A DNA stretch of 17,794 nucleotides from JBMNTQ01 sp050945815 (GTDB lineage: Bacteria; Bacillota; Clostridia; Christensenellales; JBMNTQ01), in the NCBI GenBank assembly GCA_050945815.1, contig JBMNTQ010000022.1, forward strand, positions 1 to 17,794, given 5' to 3'. Under the pieces are notes generated by a model that had not been told where the DNA came from, searched no databases, and saw nothing but the letters and a program-made list of their open reading frames with translations. Below are positions 1-7,129 of this stretch, one piece after another. The position numbers were made by a program, and so were the translations under genes. Within the stretch, counting starts at the first letter, position 1. Every line of letters starts with the position of its first letter.

Positions 1-969
1 CGCAATGGCGCTTTTCCCCGCTGCTGCAGCCAACAAAGCCCTGCTGCATCCTTCAGCGATCTTCCCTTCCTGCTGTGGCAAATCAAAACTCATCGCCTCC
101 CATAGCATCGTATGCAGCATACCGGTTATTCCCTGGGGCGCAGCAATGGTTGTCAGTCCGCTTCCCGCGCGGATCGCAGCTTTCGCACACAAAGCCGCAG
201 CCCCGACCATATTCTCGCTTCCTGCCACAACTAACAGCTTCCCATAATCGCCTTTGTTGCTGTCGCTGTCGCGTTCAGGCAAAAGCGCGCCAATATCCTC
301 CCGCTCCAGTTGTTCCCACAAAAAATCCTGTTCCCGCATCTTAGGAATTCCAATATCGCAGACGAAAACCTCTCCGGCATAGTCCCGGCCCGGATACAAC
401 ACCAGCCCGCTCTTTTTATACTGGAAAGTCACTGTAAAATCTGCCTGAACCGCACAGCCCAATACCTGGCCGTCCGCATCAATCCCCGACGGAATATCCG
501 CCGCGCATACAGGCTTTCCAGCCGTATTAATCCCCTGCACAGCATCTGCATAAAGGCCGCCAATCGGCCGTTGCAGCCCCGTTCCAAACAAAGCATCCAC
601 CAGCAAATCACAACCAAGCCCCAAAGCAAAGTCCACTTGTTGTCGGCATTGGATGATTAAAATCCCCAAAACACGAGCTGCCTCGTAGTTCTTCCGCGCC
701 TCCGGCGTCAGCTTGTCCGCCTCTCCCACCAACAGCAAAACCGGCGAAAAACCCGCAAGCAGAAGGTGCCGCGCCAAAGCAAACCCATCGCCGCCATTGT
801 TCCCGGTGCCGCAAAAAATCCCGACCCGCCCGGGCGATATGTGCCGCGCAATAATAGCTGCCATGTTTTTTGCGGCGTTTTCCATTAAAATGAGGCTATC
901 CACCCCATCACGAATGATACCGGCCTCCCAAACCTTCATCTCCTGGGGCCTAAGGATATAGTTCGCCAT
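1..969 (-). CDS. nnr: Bifunctional NAD(P)H-hydrate repair enzyme Nnr (NnrE epimerase + NnrD dehydratase), 3' end cut by window edge
   Basis: Cytoplasmic metabolite-repair enzyme. The N-terminal YjeF_N domain epimerises R/S NAD(P)HX and the C-terminal carbohydrate-kinase-like domain dehydrates S-NAD(P)HX back to NAD(P)H using ADP or ATP. The frame is open from an ATG at 969 to the left edge (323 codons seen). The epimerase part (about residues 1-215) has the Rossmann motif GTGNNGGDG at 54-62, a DALFGTGL motif near 126-132 and the AADIPSGIDAD motif at 156-166. The dehydratase part begins near residue 225 with NKGDYGKLLVVAGS and GAAALCAKAAIRAGSGL, typical of NnrD. The remaining NnrD residues, including its GxGD region, lie outside the window. 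It starts 7 nt after the stop of the P1 peptidase gene and is the last visible gene of the recX-birA operon. The family assignment is secure; the gene is truncated only by the window. Confidence 0.93.
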   Translation of the reverse strand, partial: MANYILRPQEMKVWEAGIIRDGVDSLILMENAAKNMAAIIARHISPGRVGIFCGTGNNGGDGFALARHLLLAGFSPVLLLVGEADKLTPEARKNYEAARVLGILIIQCRQQVDFALGLGCDLLVDALFGTGLQRPIGGLYADAVQGINTAGKPVCAADIPSGIDADGQVLGCAVQADFTVTFQYKKSGLVLYPGRDYAGEVFVCDIGIPKMREQDFLWEQLEREDIGALLPERDSDSNKGDYGKLLVVAGSENMVGAAALCAKAAIRAGSGLTTIAAPQGITGMLHTMLWEAMSFDLPQQEGKIAEGCSRALLAAAAGKSAIA

Positions 970-976
970 AACAATT

Positions 977-1915
977 CTATGCCTCCTGTTGCGAATTTGT
1001 CGCCCAAATGGCATTGGTAATTGCCTGCGCCATCACGACCGGTGCAGCCGCATACAGGCCGCTTAGCTCCGCCGTCTGCGTGCCGGTAGCCAGAGAAAAC
1101 ACGGTATCCCCGTCCGACAGGGTATGCACCGGCCGAATTGACAGGGCCAATCCATCCTGGGCAACAGTTGCCAGCCGCAGTGCCTGTCCCTTATCCAGCG
1201 CCGCATTCGTAGCAACAACCCCAATGGTGGTGTTGCCCCCCACCAAAGCGAACGATTCACCTCCTGATATCATATAGCTTCGCAAGTCTAGAAACTCGCC
1301 CTTACGGCGCGCCCCTGCCAGTATCTCTCCAGTTCGATAGTCTACAACATCCCCCAAGGCATTTACTGCCGCAATCGCCGATACAACAACATCGCCGGAC
1401 AAATGCAAAGAAGCGCTACCCAGGCCGCCGCGCATACAGTAAGCCGCACCCGCAGCCTTGCCCACTGTCGCACCGGTGCCGGCGCCCACAGCTCCCTGGG
1501 GCTTCCCCCCTTTTTGAAACGCATCCTCACAGGCAGCATAGCCCATAGGCCCGTCCGGGCGCACAGCCCCATCCCCCACCGCCAAATCAAACAGCACAGC
1601 ACCGCAAACAATAGGCACGTTGGCCACGCCCACGTCCAGTCCCACGCCACGCTGTTCCAAACAGCGCATCACGCCGCCAGCAGCATCCAATCCAAACGCG
1701 CTGCCCCCAGCCAGCAAAACGCCATGAATCCTTTCCACCAGATTCCCCTGCCGCAGCACATCTGTCTCCCGCGTACCCGGTGCGCCGCCGCGCACATCTA
1801 CGCCGGCCACCGCCCCCTTGGGGCAGAGAACAACGCTGCAGCCCGTTCGGGCATCCCTGTTTTGCGCATGCCCTACAAGCACCCCTTCCACATCGGTCAA
1901 GTAGCCGTCAAACAT
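977..1915 (-). CDS. P1 family peptidase (DmpA/BapA-type N-terminal nucleophile aminopeptidase, family S58)
   Basis: 312-residue protein of the P1/DmpA family, N-terminal nucleophile hydrolases that cut themselves into alpha and beta chains and release N-terminal or beta-amino acids from small peptides. Seen directly: the N-terminal DVEGVLVGHAQ segment, GVLLAGGSAFGLDAA at about 65-79, and NTTIGVVATNA beginning at residue 228. In the family the last segment contains the self-cleavage site and new N-terminal nucleophile. Here a Thr (229 or 230) takes that place instead of the Ser of DmpA, which is common in this bacterial branch as I recall. No signal peptide is visible, so it is probably cytoplasmic. 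The ATG at 1915 overlaps the birA stop by 8 nt (ATGTTTGA), with GAGGAGG about 9 nt upstream, so translation is probably coupled. The physiological substrate cannot be read from sequence. Confidence 0.9.
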   Translation of the reverse strand: MFDGYLTDVEGVLVGHAQNRDARTGCSVVLCPKGAVAGVDVRGGAPGTRETDVLRQGNLVERIHGVLLAGGSAFGLDAAGGVMRCLEQRGVGLDVGVANVPIVCGAVLFDLAVGDGAVRPDGPMGYAACEDAFQKGGKPQGAVGAGTGATVGKAAGAAYCMRGGLGSASLHLSGDVVVSAIAAVNALGDVVDYRTGEILAGARRKGEFLDLRSYMISGGESFALVGGNTTIGVVATNAALDKGQALRLATVAQDGLALSIRPVHTLSDGDTVFSLATGTQTAELSGLYAAAPVVMAQAITNAIWATNSQQEA

Positions 1916-2879
1916 GCTGTTCCATCCTCCTCAAGCTCACTTCCCCGTTCAAAAACCTGCGTACTTCGCCATTGTCCAATTCCAGCAACAGCTCGCCGTT
2001 CTCGTCAATCCCCGCTATCTGTCCGGATTCCTCAAAGCCAATACCGGTTATCCGAACCGACCCCTGCAAAGAATACTTCTCATATTCCCTGCGCACCTGC
2101 TCGAAATCACCCTTTTCAAGGTAAGCGTTTAGAATATCCTCCAGCCGGGTAACAATGGCGCTGGTTAACTGCAGCCTCGACACCGGACAACCAGACTCAA
2201 TCAAAAGCGACGTCATATGGGGCCTGAGCGTCTCAGGCATGTCCTCTTCTTCAATGTTGGCATTTAGGCCAATGCCCACCACAACATAGTTCAACGCATC
2301 CATATCCGCAACCATCTCAGTTAAAATGCCGCAAAGCTTCTTCTCGCCTATTAATATATCATTGGGCCATTTTATCTGCGGCCGTGCCGAAGTAAACACA
2401 CTAATCGCCTGAACCACAGCCACCGCTGCCATCAACGTAATCTTTTGTGCGTCGCCGGGCGCCAAATGCGGCCGCAACACCAGGCTCATCCAAATACCGC
2501 CTGTGGGCGAGAAAAAGCCGCGCCCCAGCCGGCCGCGCCCCCCGGTCTGCCGGTCCGCCACCACCAAAGTGCCGTCCGGGCAGCCGTCAGCGGCCAACTG
2601 CTTTGCCCGGGTGTTGGTAGAGTCCAGCTCCTTGTAGTAAAACATCTCCCGCGGCTTGTCAAACACCACGCGGAAAAAGCCGGGATGTAAGCTATCCGGC
2701 ATACTTTTAAGCATATGTCCGCGGTTGTTCACCGAAACAATATCGCACCCCTCCTGCTTGAGCTTGCTGATATGCTTCCATACTGCCGTGCGGGAAATTC
2801 CCAGTTGCTCCGACATGGCCTGACCGGAAATAAATCTGCCCATATTTCCAATCAAGAGGGCAACAACCTCGTCACGCAT
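1908..2879 (-). CDS. birA: Bifunctional biotin--[acetyl-CoA-carboxylase] ligase / biotin operon repressor
   Basis: Activates biotin to biotinyl-5'-AMP and transfers it to the acceptor lysine of biotin carboxyl carrier domains. The N-terminal helix-turn-helix makes it a likely biotin-responsive repressor. From the start at 2879 it has 323 residues. A winged HTH lies at about 15-45 (AMSEQLGISRTAVWKHISKL), the ligase signature GRGRLGR at 114-120 and KWPND at 170-174, followed by EKKLCGILTE with the conserved Lys. The C-terminal SH3-like domain is present. A longer reading frame opens at 2924, but AAAGGAGG sits about 8 nt before the ATG at 2879 and the longer form lies inside recX, so 2879 is preferred. 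It overlaps the recX stop by 8 nt and the P1 peptidase start by 8 nt. No biotin biosynthesis gene is visible nearby. Confidence 0.94.
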   Translation of the reverse strand: MRDEVVALLIGNMGRFISGQAMSEQLGISRTAVWKHISKLKQEGCDIVSVNNRGHMLKSMPDSLHPGFFRVVFDKPREMFYYKELDSTNTRAKQLAADGCPDGTLVVADRQTGGRGRLGRGFFSPTGGIWMSLVLRPHLAPGDAQKITLMAAVAVVQAISVFTSARPQIKWPNDILIGEKKLCGILTEMVADMDALNYVVVGIGLNANIEEEDMPETLRPHMTSLLIESGCPVSRLQLTSAIVTRLEDILNAYLEKGDFEQVRREYEKYSLQGSVRITGIGFEESGQIAGIDENGELLLELDNGEVRRFLNGEVSLRRMEQHV

Positions 2880-3501
2880 CCCCGTCTTCCTCCTTTGCAT
2901 CCAATCCAGATAGGGCATCGTCAATCATTTCCCCTGGAAATCCTTTGCGGTACATCGTGTTTTTCAGCTTGGCCACAGCCACTCTATCACCCGGGTCCTT
3001 CAACCGCTTTTCGGCGTACAGACGTGCCGCGTCCCGCTCCGTATCCGGGGAGACTTGCTCCCATGCCGCATCCGCAATCTCCCGCGGCACACCTTTCCTA
3101 TACAGCACCTCTCCAATTTCCCGTCGGCTTTTGCCACCTGCCGTCCTGTCTTTGATTAAAGCCGCCGCATAGGATAGGTCATCTAAATAGCCCCAGTCGT
3201 CCAGCTTGTCCAATATTTCCTGGATCAACTCATCGTTATAATCTTTTTTCTTCAGCTTCTCCCGAATCTCCCAGGTGGTCCTCGCTTGTGCCAAATATCG
3301 CAGCGCCGTATCCATAGCGCTTCTCCACTCATCCTCACCGATCAGCATCGCAAAATCGGCACAGTCTAGTTCCTGTCCCTCAAAAAGCCCATGCCGCAGA
3401 GCAACCTCCGCGTCCAACGAACAATAATACTCCCCGTCTATATGCAGGTTCATACGTTGCCGATTGCGCTTTTGCTTCTGCAACAATGTAATCTTTCCCA
3501 T
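2872..3501 (-). CDS. recX: Regulatory protein RecX
   Basis: 209-residue RecX family protein. RecX binds RecA filaments and modulates recombination and SOS activity. The sequence is built from the three-helix repeats typical of the family: an N-terminal extension (to about residue 60), ALRYLAQARTTWEIREKL near 65-82, ILDKLDDWGYLDDLSYAAAL near 95-115, and GEVLYRKGVPREIADAAWEQ further on, with a final repeat containing YRKGFPGEMIDDAL. Length matches Firmicute RecX. ATG at 3501 has AAGGAG about 8 nt upstream. It is the first gene of the operon; a TTGAAA-N16-TATAAT promoter ends about 20 nt before the start. recA is not in the window, so regulation of RecA is inferred from family only. Confidence 0.92.
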   Translation of the reverse strand: MGKITLLQKQKRNRQRMNLHIDGEYYCSLDAEVALRHGLFEGQELDCADFAMLIGEDEWRSAMDTALRYLAQARTTWEIREKLKKKDYNDELIQEILDKLDDWGYLDDLSYAAALIKDRTAGGKSRREIGEVLYRKGVPREIADAAWEQVSPDTERDAARLYAEKRLKDPGDRVAVAKLKNTMYRKGFPGEMIDDALSGLDAKEEDGDA

Positions 3502-3521
3502 AAAAATCTCCTTATTTTACA

Positions 3522-3549
3522 ATTATATCTTTTTCTCTCTGTTTTTCAA
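3522..3549 (-). promoter_or_regulatory. Housekeeping-type promoter for recX-birA-P1 peptidase-nnr operon
   Basis: Read on the minus strand: TTGAAA (3549-3544), 16-nt spacer, TATAAT (3527-3522). Transcription would begin near 3515, giving a leader of about 14 nt that still contains the AAGGAG ribosome binding site of recX. No other good promoter is seen inside the operon. Confidence 0.65.
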
Positions 3550-3630
3550 ATATAAAAAAACCTCAAAACCAACGAGAATGCATTTTTGAATATTTTTATG
3601 CATGAAATTCCACCGTTCCAATTTCTAACA

Positions 3631-3660
3631 GAATAATCAATTCATGATTGGCGCATACTA
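3631..3660 (+). promoter_or_regulatory. Candidate forespore sigma-G/F-type promoter for the CotF-like pair
   Basis: GAATA at 3631-3635 and CATACTA at 3654-3660 are separated by 18 nt, close to the Bacillus sigma-G pattern as I recall it (G[ACT]AT[AG] then CAT[AT][ACT]TA, spacing 17-18). No comparable TTGACA/TATAAT pair is seen between 3502 and 3693 on the plus strand. The leader would be about 25-30 nt and carries AAAGGAGG. Sporulation-stage control fits the CotF-like products but is an inference. Confidence 0.5.
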
Positions 3661-3693
3661 GGCTGAGAACTACAAGAAAAAGGAGGTTTTTCT

Positions 3694-3900
3694 ATGAATC
3701 AAAACCAACCACAAATTGACAGCAAAAGTTTAACCTTGCTGCAAGACCAGATGAAGCATGTTGCCCTCGCCTTCAAAAAAAGCGAACTGTATTCCGGCTA
3801 TCTTGCCGACCCCAACCTCAAGGACTTGGCTTGTTCTGTCGCTCAGCACCATAAAACTCACTTCAACGATATGATGAACTACCTAAACAGCCACCAATAA
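3694..3900 (+). CDS. Small CotF-like spore coat protein (68 aa)
   Basis: 68-residue, mostly helical, charged protein resembling the short CotF/YhcQ/YraD-like proteins of spore formers. Visible features are an LLQDQMKHVALAFKK helix near 16-30, then YSGYLADPNLKDLACSVAQHHK near 38-55. The 'DPxLKxLxxxxxxxHxxHxxxL' pattern at the C-terminus is characteristic of this ferritin-like helical family; here two His fall in AQHHKTHF. No signal peptide. ATG at 3694 follows a strong AAAGGAGG. The second CotF-like gene begins 20 nt after its stop, so they form a two-gene unit. It is probably a spore coat or forespore component; the exact location in the spore cannot be told. Confidence 0.78.
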   Translation: MNQNQPQIDSKSLTLLQDQMKHVALAFKKSELYSGYLADPNLKDLACSVAQHHKTHFNDMMNYLNSHQ

Positions 3901-3920
3901 ATCAACAGGAGGAAAATGAC

Positions 3921-4214
3921 ATGAGCCACCAACAAGCCAACCTAAGCGAACAAGATCTATTAAACGATCTCTTAAGCGCACAAAAGCAATTGATGAACAG
4001 TTACACGCTCTTTATTTCTGAGGCTTCCTGCCCGAATCTGCGCAATGTGCTGTCCTGTCAGCTCAACGAAGTTACTAACGACCAGTACAAGATCTTCAAT
4101 GCCATGAACCAAAAAGGCTATTACCCCACAAAAGACGCCCCTGCAAACGAAGTCCAGCAAGCAAAACAGAAGGCCACTCAAATGAAACAAGAGGTGGATT
4201 CTTTCCAAGGGTAG
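3921..4214 (+). CDS. CotF-like spore coat protein (97 aa)
   Basis: 97-residue helical protein of the coat protein F family. It has the typical N-terminus LSEQDLLNDLLSAQKQLMNSY, a central segment EASCPNLRNVLSCQLNEVTNDQY, and the family hallmark 'xxFNxMNQKGYYPTKDA' (residues about 56-72), matching the GWY/GYY-P end of CotF-like proteins. The C-terminal 20 residues are rich in Gln and Lys. It has a clear ribosome binding site (AGGAGG at 3908-3913) 7 nt before the ATG. It is co-transcribed with the 68-aa paralog upstream and followed by a strong terminator at 4231-4259. Both genes probably arose from the same CotF-like family but are not close copies. Confidence 0.85.
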   Translation: MSHQQANLSEQDLLNDLLSAQKQLMNSYTLFISEASCPNLRNVLSCQLNEVTNDQYKIFNAMNQKGYYPTKDAPANEVQQAKQKATQMKQEVDSFQG

Positions 4215-4230
4215 ATATTGGCACGAAATT

Positions 4231-4259
4231 AAAAACAAGGGCTATGCCCTTGTTTTTTT
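4231..4259. terminator. Bidirectional rho-independent terminator
   Basis: A 12-bp perfect stem (4231-4242 with 4246-4257) closes on a 3-nt loop and ends in a T run on the plus strand and a T5 run on the minus strand. It lies between the CotF-like pair and the convergent zinc-ribbon gene and can serve both. Confidence 0.92.
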
Positions 4260-4290
4260 CTGCATCTTATTATAAAAGCGTTTCTAAAGC

Positions 4291-4485
4291 TTACTTTTCC
4301 TCACCATATCGTCGCAAAATATCCAGCGGAATGCTCGCACCTTTCTCAATCCGCTCAGGAAAACGCCGCTTCATCCCCAAACAATCTTCGCATTCATGGC
4401 CGCAGTTTGGGCATATACAACGGCTCTGCATTCCCCGCTGCGCTTTGGCCATCAATATTCCACAATTCGGACATCCACACTGCAC
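4291..4485 (-). CDS. Small zinc-ribbon protein (64 aa), GTG start
   Basis: 64-residue protein with two cysteine knuckles, CGCPNCG at residues 3-9 and CICPNCGHECEDC at about 23-35, the layout of a zinc ribbon, then a basic/hydrophobic tail with PLDILRRYGEEK. No signal peptide or membrane segment. The first codon is GTG at 4485; GGGGAGG lies 8 nt upstream, and no ATG in frame is better placed. An extended -10 box at 4533-4541 provides a promoter and it lies at the edge of a 112-bp repeat. It is a hypothetical protein; a role in nucleic acid or protein binding is suggested only by the zinc-ribbon form. Confidence 0.7.
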   Translation of the reverse strand: MQCGCPNCGILMAKAQRGMQSRCICPNCGHECEDCLGMKRRFPERIEKGASIPLDILRRYGEEK

Positions 4486-4532
4486 AAAAAACGCCTCCCC
4501 CGATTGCCGATAAATTTCACACCTATATTTTT

Positions 4533-4541
4533 ATTATACCA
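4533..4541 (-). promoter_or_regulatory. Extended -10 promoter at the edge of the solitary 112-bp repeat
   Basis: On the minus strand 4541-4533 reads TGGTATAAT, an extended -10 box. Transcription would start near 4526, about 40 nt before the GTG of the zinc-ribbon gene. The box lies across the repeat's left boundary: the TATACCA part belongs to the repeat and the leading AT is also present at the other repeat site (16739). Confidence 0.55.
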
Positions 4542-4656
4542 TATGCAGCGAAGCCAATATGGTATAATCCGCGCCTATGCATTTGGCCGTAGGGCAAAAT
4601 TCGCACGCGCATAAAATGAAGCGTATACTAGACGCTTTGCGGCTAGTATATCATAT
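4535..4656 (+). repeat. Solitary copy of the 112-bp palindromic repeat
   Basis: A full 112-nt unit (4535-4646) plus the first bases of a next unit (TATATCATA). It matches the tandem array at 16741-17309 over its whole length with scattered substitutions. It keeps the three inverted repeats of the unit: TATACCATAT/ATATGGTATA, the GC-rich stem around GGGCAAA, and GTATACTAG/CTAGTATAC. It lies between the divergent zinc-ribbon and peptidoglycan-binding genes. Confidence 0.93.
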
Positions 4657-4694
4657 CTGTAAAACAAAGGAAAATTCCTTTTTTGTTTGAAATG

Positions 4695-4703
4695 TGTTAA
4701 AAT
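4695..4703 (+). promoter_or_regulatory. Extended -10 promoter for the peptidoglycan-binding protein gene
   Basis: TGTTAAAAT at 4695-4703 fits an extended -10; no convincing -35 is present 17 nt upstream. Transcription would start near 4710, which excludes an in-frame ATG at 4706 as the start codon and supports the ATG at 4730. Confidence 0.45.
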
Positions 4704-4729
4704 AAATGAAAATCCGCGAGGGGATACCT

Positions 4730-5494
4730 ATGAAAAAAATCCTAACAATTTTCCTGATCTTAGCTTTTTCCCTAGCCTTGGCGCTGTCCTTGCCCTTTGT
4801 GTCGGCAGCCGCCACGGAGCTTGAGGCTATACAACCGGGCGTCCACAGCCTTGGGGTTATTTTTATGCAGGCACGGTTGCGCGAGTTGGATTATCTCTAT
4901 TTCATACCATCAGGCAACTACGCCTCCATGACCCAAAACGCCGTTTCTGCCTTTCAACAAACAAACGGCTTGCCCGCCACCGGCACAGCAGACCATGCAA
5001 CACTGAATCTGCTGTATTCCATCCAAGCCAAGCGGGCCATCCTGTCCACCAACATAAAGATCAACGGCCCCGGCGCCATCAAACAACAAGCTGCCGGCGT
5101 CCTGCTGGATTGGCCCTCTGCCTCCAGCCAGTTGAAAGGGGAAACGCCCTTTACCGTAATCGACTTCAATACAGGCACTGCCTTTCGTCTGGTTCGCACC
5201 GGTGGCGTCAACCATGCCTATGTCGAACCGCAAGACGCCGGTGCCACCCAGGCCCTCACCAGCATCTTTATAGACGGCAGCTGGGAAAAACGTGCCGTAT
5301 TGGTAAACATCAACGGCACATTGTATGCCGCTTCACTATCCGGCGCCCCCTATGGCAACGACAAAATCCCGACCAACGACCTGGCCGGGCATCTCGAATT
5401 ATATTTCCAAGGCAGCACATCCGATCTGTCCGCCCTGCCGGATATCGACCACAACCGCATGATCCAACGTGCCGCAGGCTACCAAGACACCTAA
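4730..5494 (+). CDS. Secreted peptidoglycan-binding domain protein, diverged C-terminal domain
   Basis: 254-residue exported protein. It opens with a signal peptide (MKK, a hydrophobic run to about residue 24, likely cleavage after FVSA). A PG_binding_1-like domain follows at about 38-85, with LREL, AVSAFQQTNGLPATG and DHATLNLLY. The C-terminal part (about 110-250) resembles a domain common in clostridial cell-wall proteins: VIDFNTGTAFRLVRTGG, VNHAYVEP, GSWEKRAVLVNINGTLYAASL, GHLELYFQGS and DIDHNRMIQRAAGY. As I recall that family, it usually reads HADVEP, ASMNGMPHG and GHFCIHF; here these are HAYVEP, ASLSGAPYG and GHLELYF, so the Cys and several His are missing. ATG at 4730 has GAGGGG 8 nt upstream. 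It is closed by the terminator at 5571-5607. A cell-wall binding role is likely; catalysis is doubtful. Confidence 0.8.
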   Translation: MKKILTIFLILAFSLALALSLPFVSAAATELEAIQPGVHSLGVIFMQARLRELDYLYFIPSGNYASMTQNAVSAFQQTNGLPATGTADHATLNLLYSIQAKRAILSTNIKINGPGAIKQQAAGVLLDWPSASSQLKGETPFTVIDFNTGTAFRLVRTGGVNHAYVEPQDAGATQALTSIFIDGSWEKRAVLVNINGTLYAASLSGAPYGNDKIPTNDLAGHLELYFQGSTSDLSALPDIDHNRMIQRAAGYQDT

Positions 5495-5570
5495 AAGCCC
5501 AGCCGCCCAGCATCCCCCAAAAGGCCCATGCTTTTCGCCTGCGCGGCGTCCTTTCAAATTCACAGCACAA

Positions 5571-5607
5571 AAAAAGAGCATCCTCCTTCACAAAGGATGC
5601 TCTTTTT
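5571..5607. terminator. Bidirectional rho-independent terminator between convergent genes
   Basis: A 14-bp perfect stem (5571-5584 with 5594-5607) around a 9-nt loop, with A5 on the left and T5 on the right, so it works in both directions. It separates the peptidoglycan-binding gene from pgi. Confidence 0.93.
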
Positions 5608-5624
5608 CATGAAACAAACCAACC

Positions 5625-7019
5625 TTATAAAATATACTGACGAAATTTCGGAGGCTGAGCCGACAGCTCCTCCCGCTTCTCATCAAACCCCTCCCGCCCC
5701 AACAGCGCATAAGTAGCGTTCTTGCCTTCCTCCACGCCGGGCTGGTCAAAGGCATCAATGCCCAGCAATTCGCCCATAATCGCTGTCTGCACCTCGAAAT
5801 AATACAGCAATTGTCCTATGGTACATTCAGTAACCTTCGGCAGAGTAATGGTGCAATTCATGCGCCCCGCCTTCAGCAACGCAAACGCCGTAGCCTTCTG
5901 CTCCGCTTGAATCAACTCATTTAAGCTGTGTCCGCTTAAAAAAGCCACACTCTTATGTTCAGCAAACCCCGAAGGGATAGGCACCTGCGCCCGATACTCC
6001 TCCACAGCCAGAAATGTGACCGTCTTATCAAACGGCCCTTCGGTATATAGCTGTACCTGCGAATGCTGGTCGGTCACCCCCAAAGCTTTCACAGGGGTCT
6101 GCCCCACAAACACTTCGTTCTTATTCCTATCATAGCGCTTACCCAAAGATTCCGCCCAAAGCTGAGCATACCAGTCGGCAATATATTTCAACGAATCTGC
6201 GTAAGGCATCATCACGGAAATGTTACAGCCCTTCCCCATAGCCAGGTATTGCAAAGCGGCGCCAAAGGCAGCAGGGTTTTTCCACACATCCTCCTGCAAG
6301 CAAATCTCATCCATAACCGCAGCCCCCTCAAGCAGCTCGCGAATATCGATCCCGCACACTGCCGCAGGCAGCAACCCCACAGGACACAGCTCGGAAAAAC
6401 GGCCACCCACCCCATCGGGTATGATAAATGTCATAATATCGTCGCGGCGGGCAATGCGAATCAGATTGCCCTTTTCCGCATCGGTTGTTGCAAAAATGTG
6501 CTTACTATAATCCTTCCCCAGCTTTCTCTTTAGAAGGTCGGTAATGATCAAAAACTGCGACATAGTCTCCGACGTACTGCCCGATTTCGTCACAACATTG
6601 AACGCCGTACGCTCCAGATCCACCACGTCCAGCAAGGCAGCCATACGCTCCGGATCGATATTGTCTTCCACGTAAAACCGCGGTCCGCCGCGTTTCTTGG
6701 CTGTCAATTCGTTATAGTGCAAATGCTTCAGCGCCTGATGCACAGCAATCGGTCCCAAAGCCGACCCGCCAATGCCCAAAACCACAAACGTATTAAATCC
6801 CTTGCGGATAGCCGACGCACAGGATAGTATATCCTTCACCACATCATCTTGTGAATACGGGAGGTCTCGCCAAGGCAACAGCGCTCGTTTTTGTTGCAAG
6901 GTGAAGATAGCTTTCCTTATCTCATCCGCCAAGGCATCTACCTCAGCGCTGGGAATCCCCTTGCTTCCAATGGCCTCAGACATCATATTGTTAAAATCAA
7001 ATACTAGCCTTTGTTCCAT
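5625..7019 (-). CDS. pgi: Glucose-6-phosphate isomerase
   Basis: 464-residue cytoplasmic enzyme interconverting glucose-6-phosphate and fructose-6-phosphate in glycolysis and gluconeogenesis. Motifs seen: GIGGSALG at 82-89, the sugar-phosphate loop KSGSTSET at 145-152, PGI signature 1 around VGGRFSELCPVGLLPA (204-219), WAESLGKR with the catalytic Glu region, and signature 2 ending FDQPGVEEGK at 424-433. Length agrees with Firmicute Pgi. The frame is open upstream to 7085, but GGGAGG lies about 9 nt before the ATG at 7019, and the protein from there (MEQRLVFDF) fits the family N-terminus. It is transcribed alone, divergent from the membrane-anchored protein at 7130 and convergent with the peptidoglycan-binding gene. 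Confidence 0.96.
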   Translation of the reverse strand: MEQRLVFDFNNMMSEAIGSKGIPSAEVDALADEIRKAIFTLQQKRALLPWRDLPYSQDDVVKDILSCASAIRKGFNTFVVLGIGGSALGPIAVHQALKHLHYNELTAKKRGGPRFYVEDNIDPERMAALLDVVDLERTAFNVVTKSGSTSETMSQFLIITDLLKRKLGKDYSKHIFATTDAEKGNLIRIARRDDIMTFIIPDGVGGRFSELCPVGLLPAAVCGIDIRELLEGAAVMDEICLQEDVWKNPAAFGAALQYLAMGKGCNISVMMPYADSLKYIADWYAQLWAESLGKRYDRNKNEVFVGQTPVKALGVTDQHSQVQLYTEGPFDKTVTFLAVEEYRAQVPIPSGFAEHKSVAFLSGHSLNELIQAEQKATAFALLKAGRMNCTITLPKVTECTIGQLLYYFEVQTAIMGELLGIDAFDQPGVEEGKNATYALLGREGFDEKREELSAQPPKFRQYIL

Positions 7020-7072
7020 CCAATTAAACCTCCCATCAATATTTAAACTCCAGCCTATCACAGATTCTGTCA

Positions 7073-7084
7073 TGCCTCCAGGCA
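7073..7084. promoter_or_regulatory. 12-nt palindrome in the pgi / 7130 divergent promoter region
   Basis: TGCCTCCAGGCA is an inverted repeat with 5-nt arms and a 2-nt centre, placed between the two divergent genes. It could be an operator or part of a leader; no regulator is identified. Its TTGCCT arm on the minus strand could also act as a -35 for pgi. Confidence 0.25.
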
Positions 7085-7129
7085 ATACATAATATATTGT
7101 ATCATATTAAGTTAGCTTGGGGGGAAAAA

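Noticed and set aside
1403..2152. A 249-codon plus-strand frame overlapping the P1 peptidase and birA genes.
   Set aside because: It is antisense to two clear genes, lacks a ribosome binding site and its protein is low-complexity and rich in His, Pro and Arg.
5110..5640. A 176-codon plus-strand frame overlapping the peptidoglycan-binding gene.
   Set aside because: It is a shifted-frame shadow of the real gene and runs through the terminator; its protein is rich in Arg and Cys without any domain.
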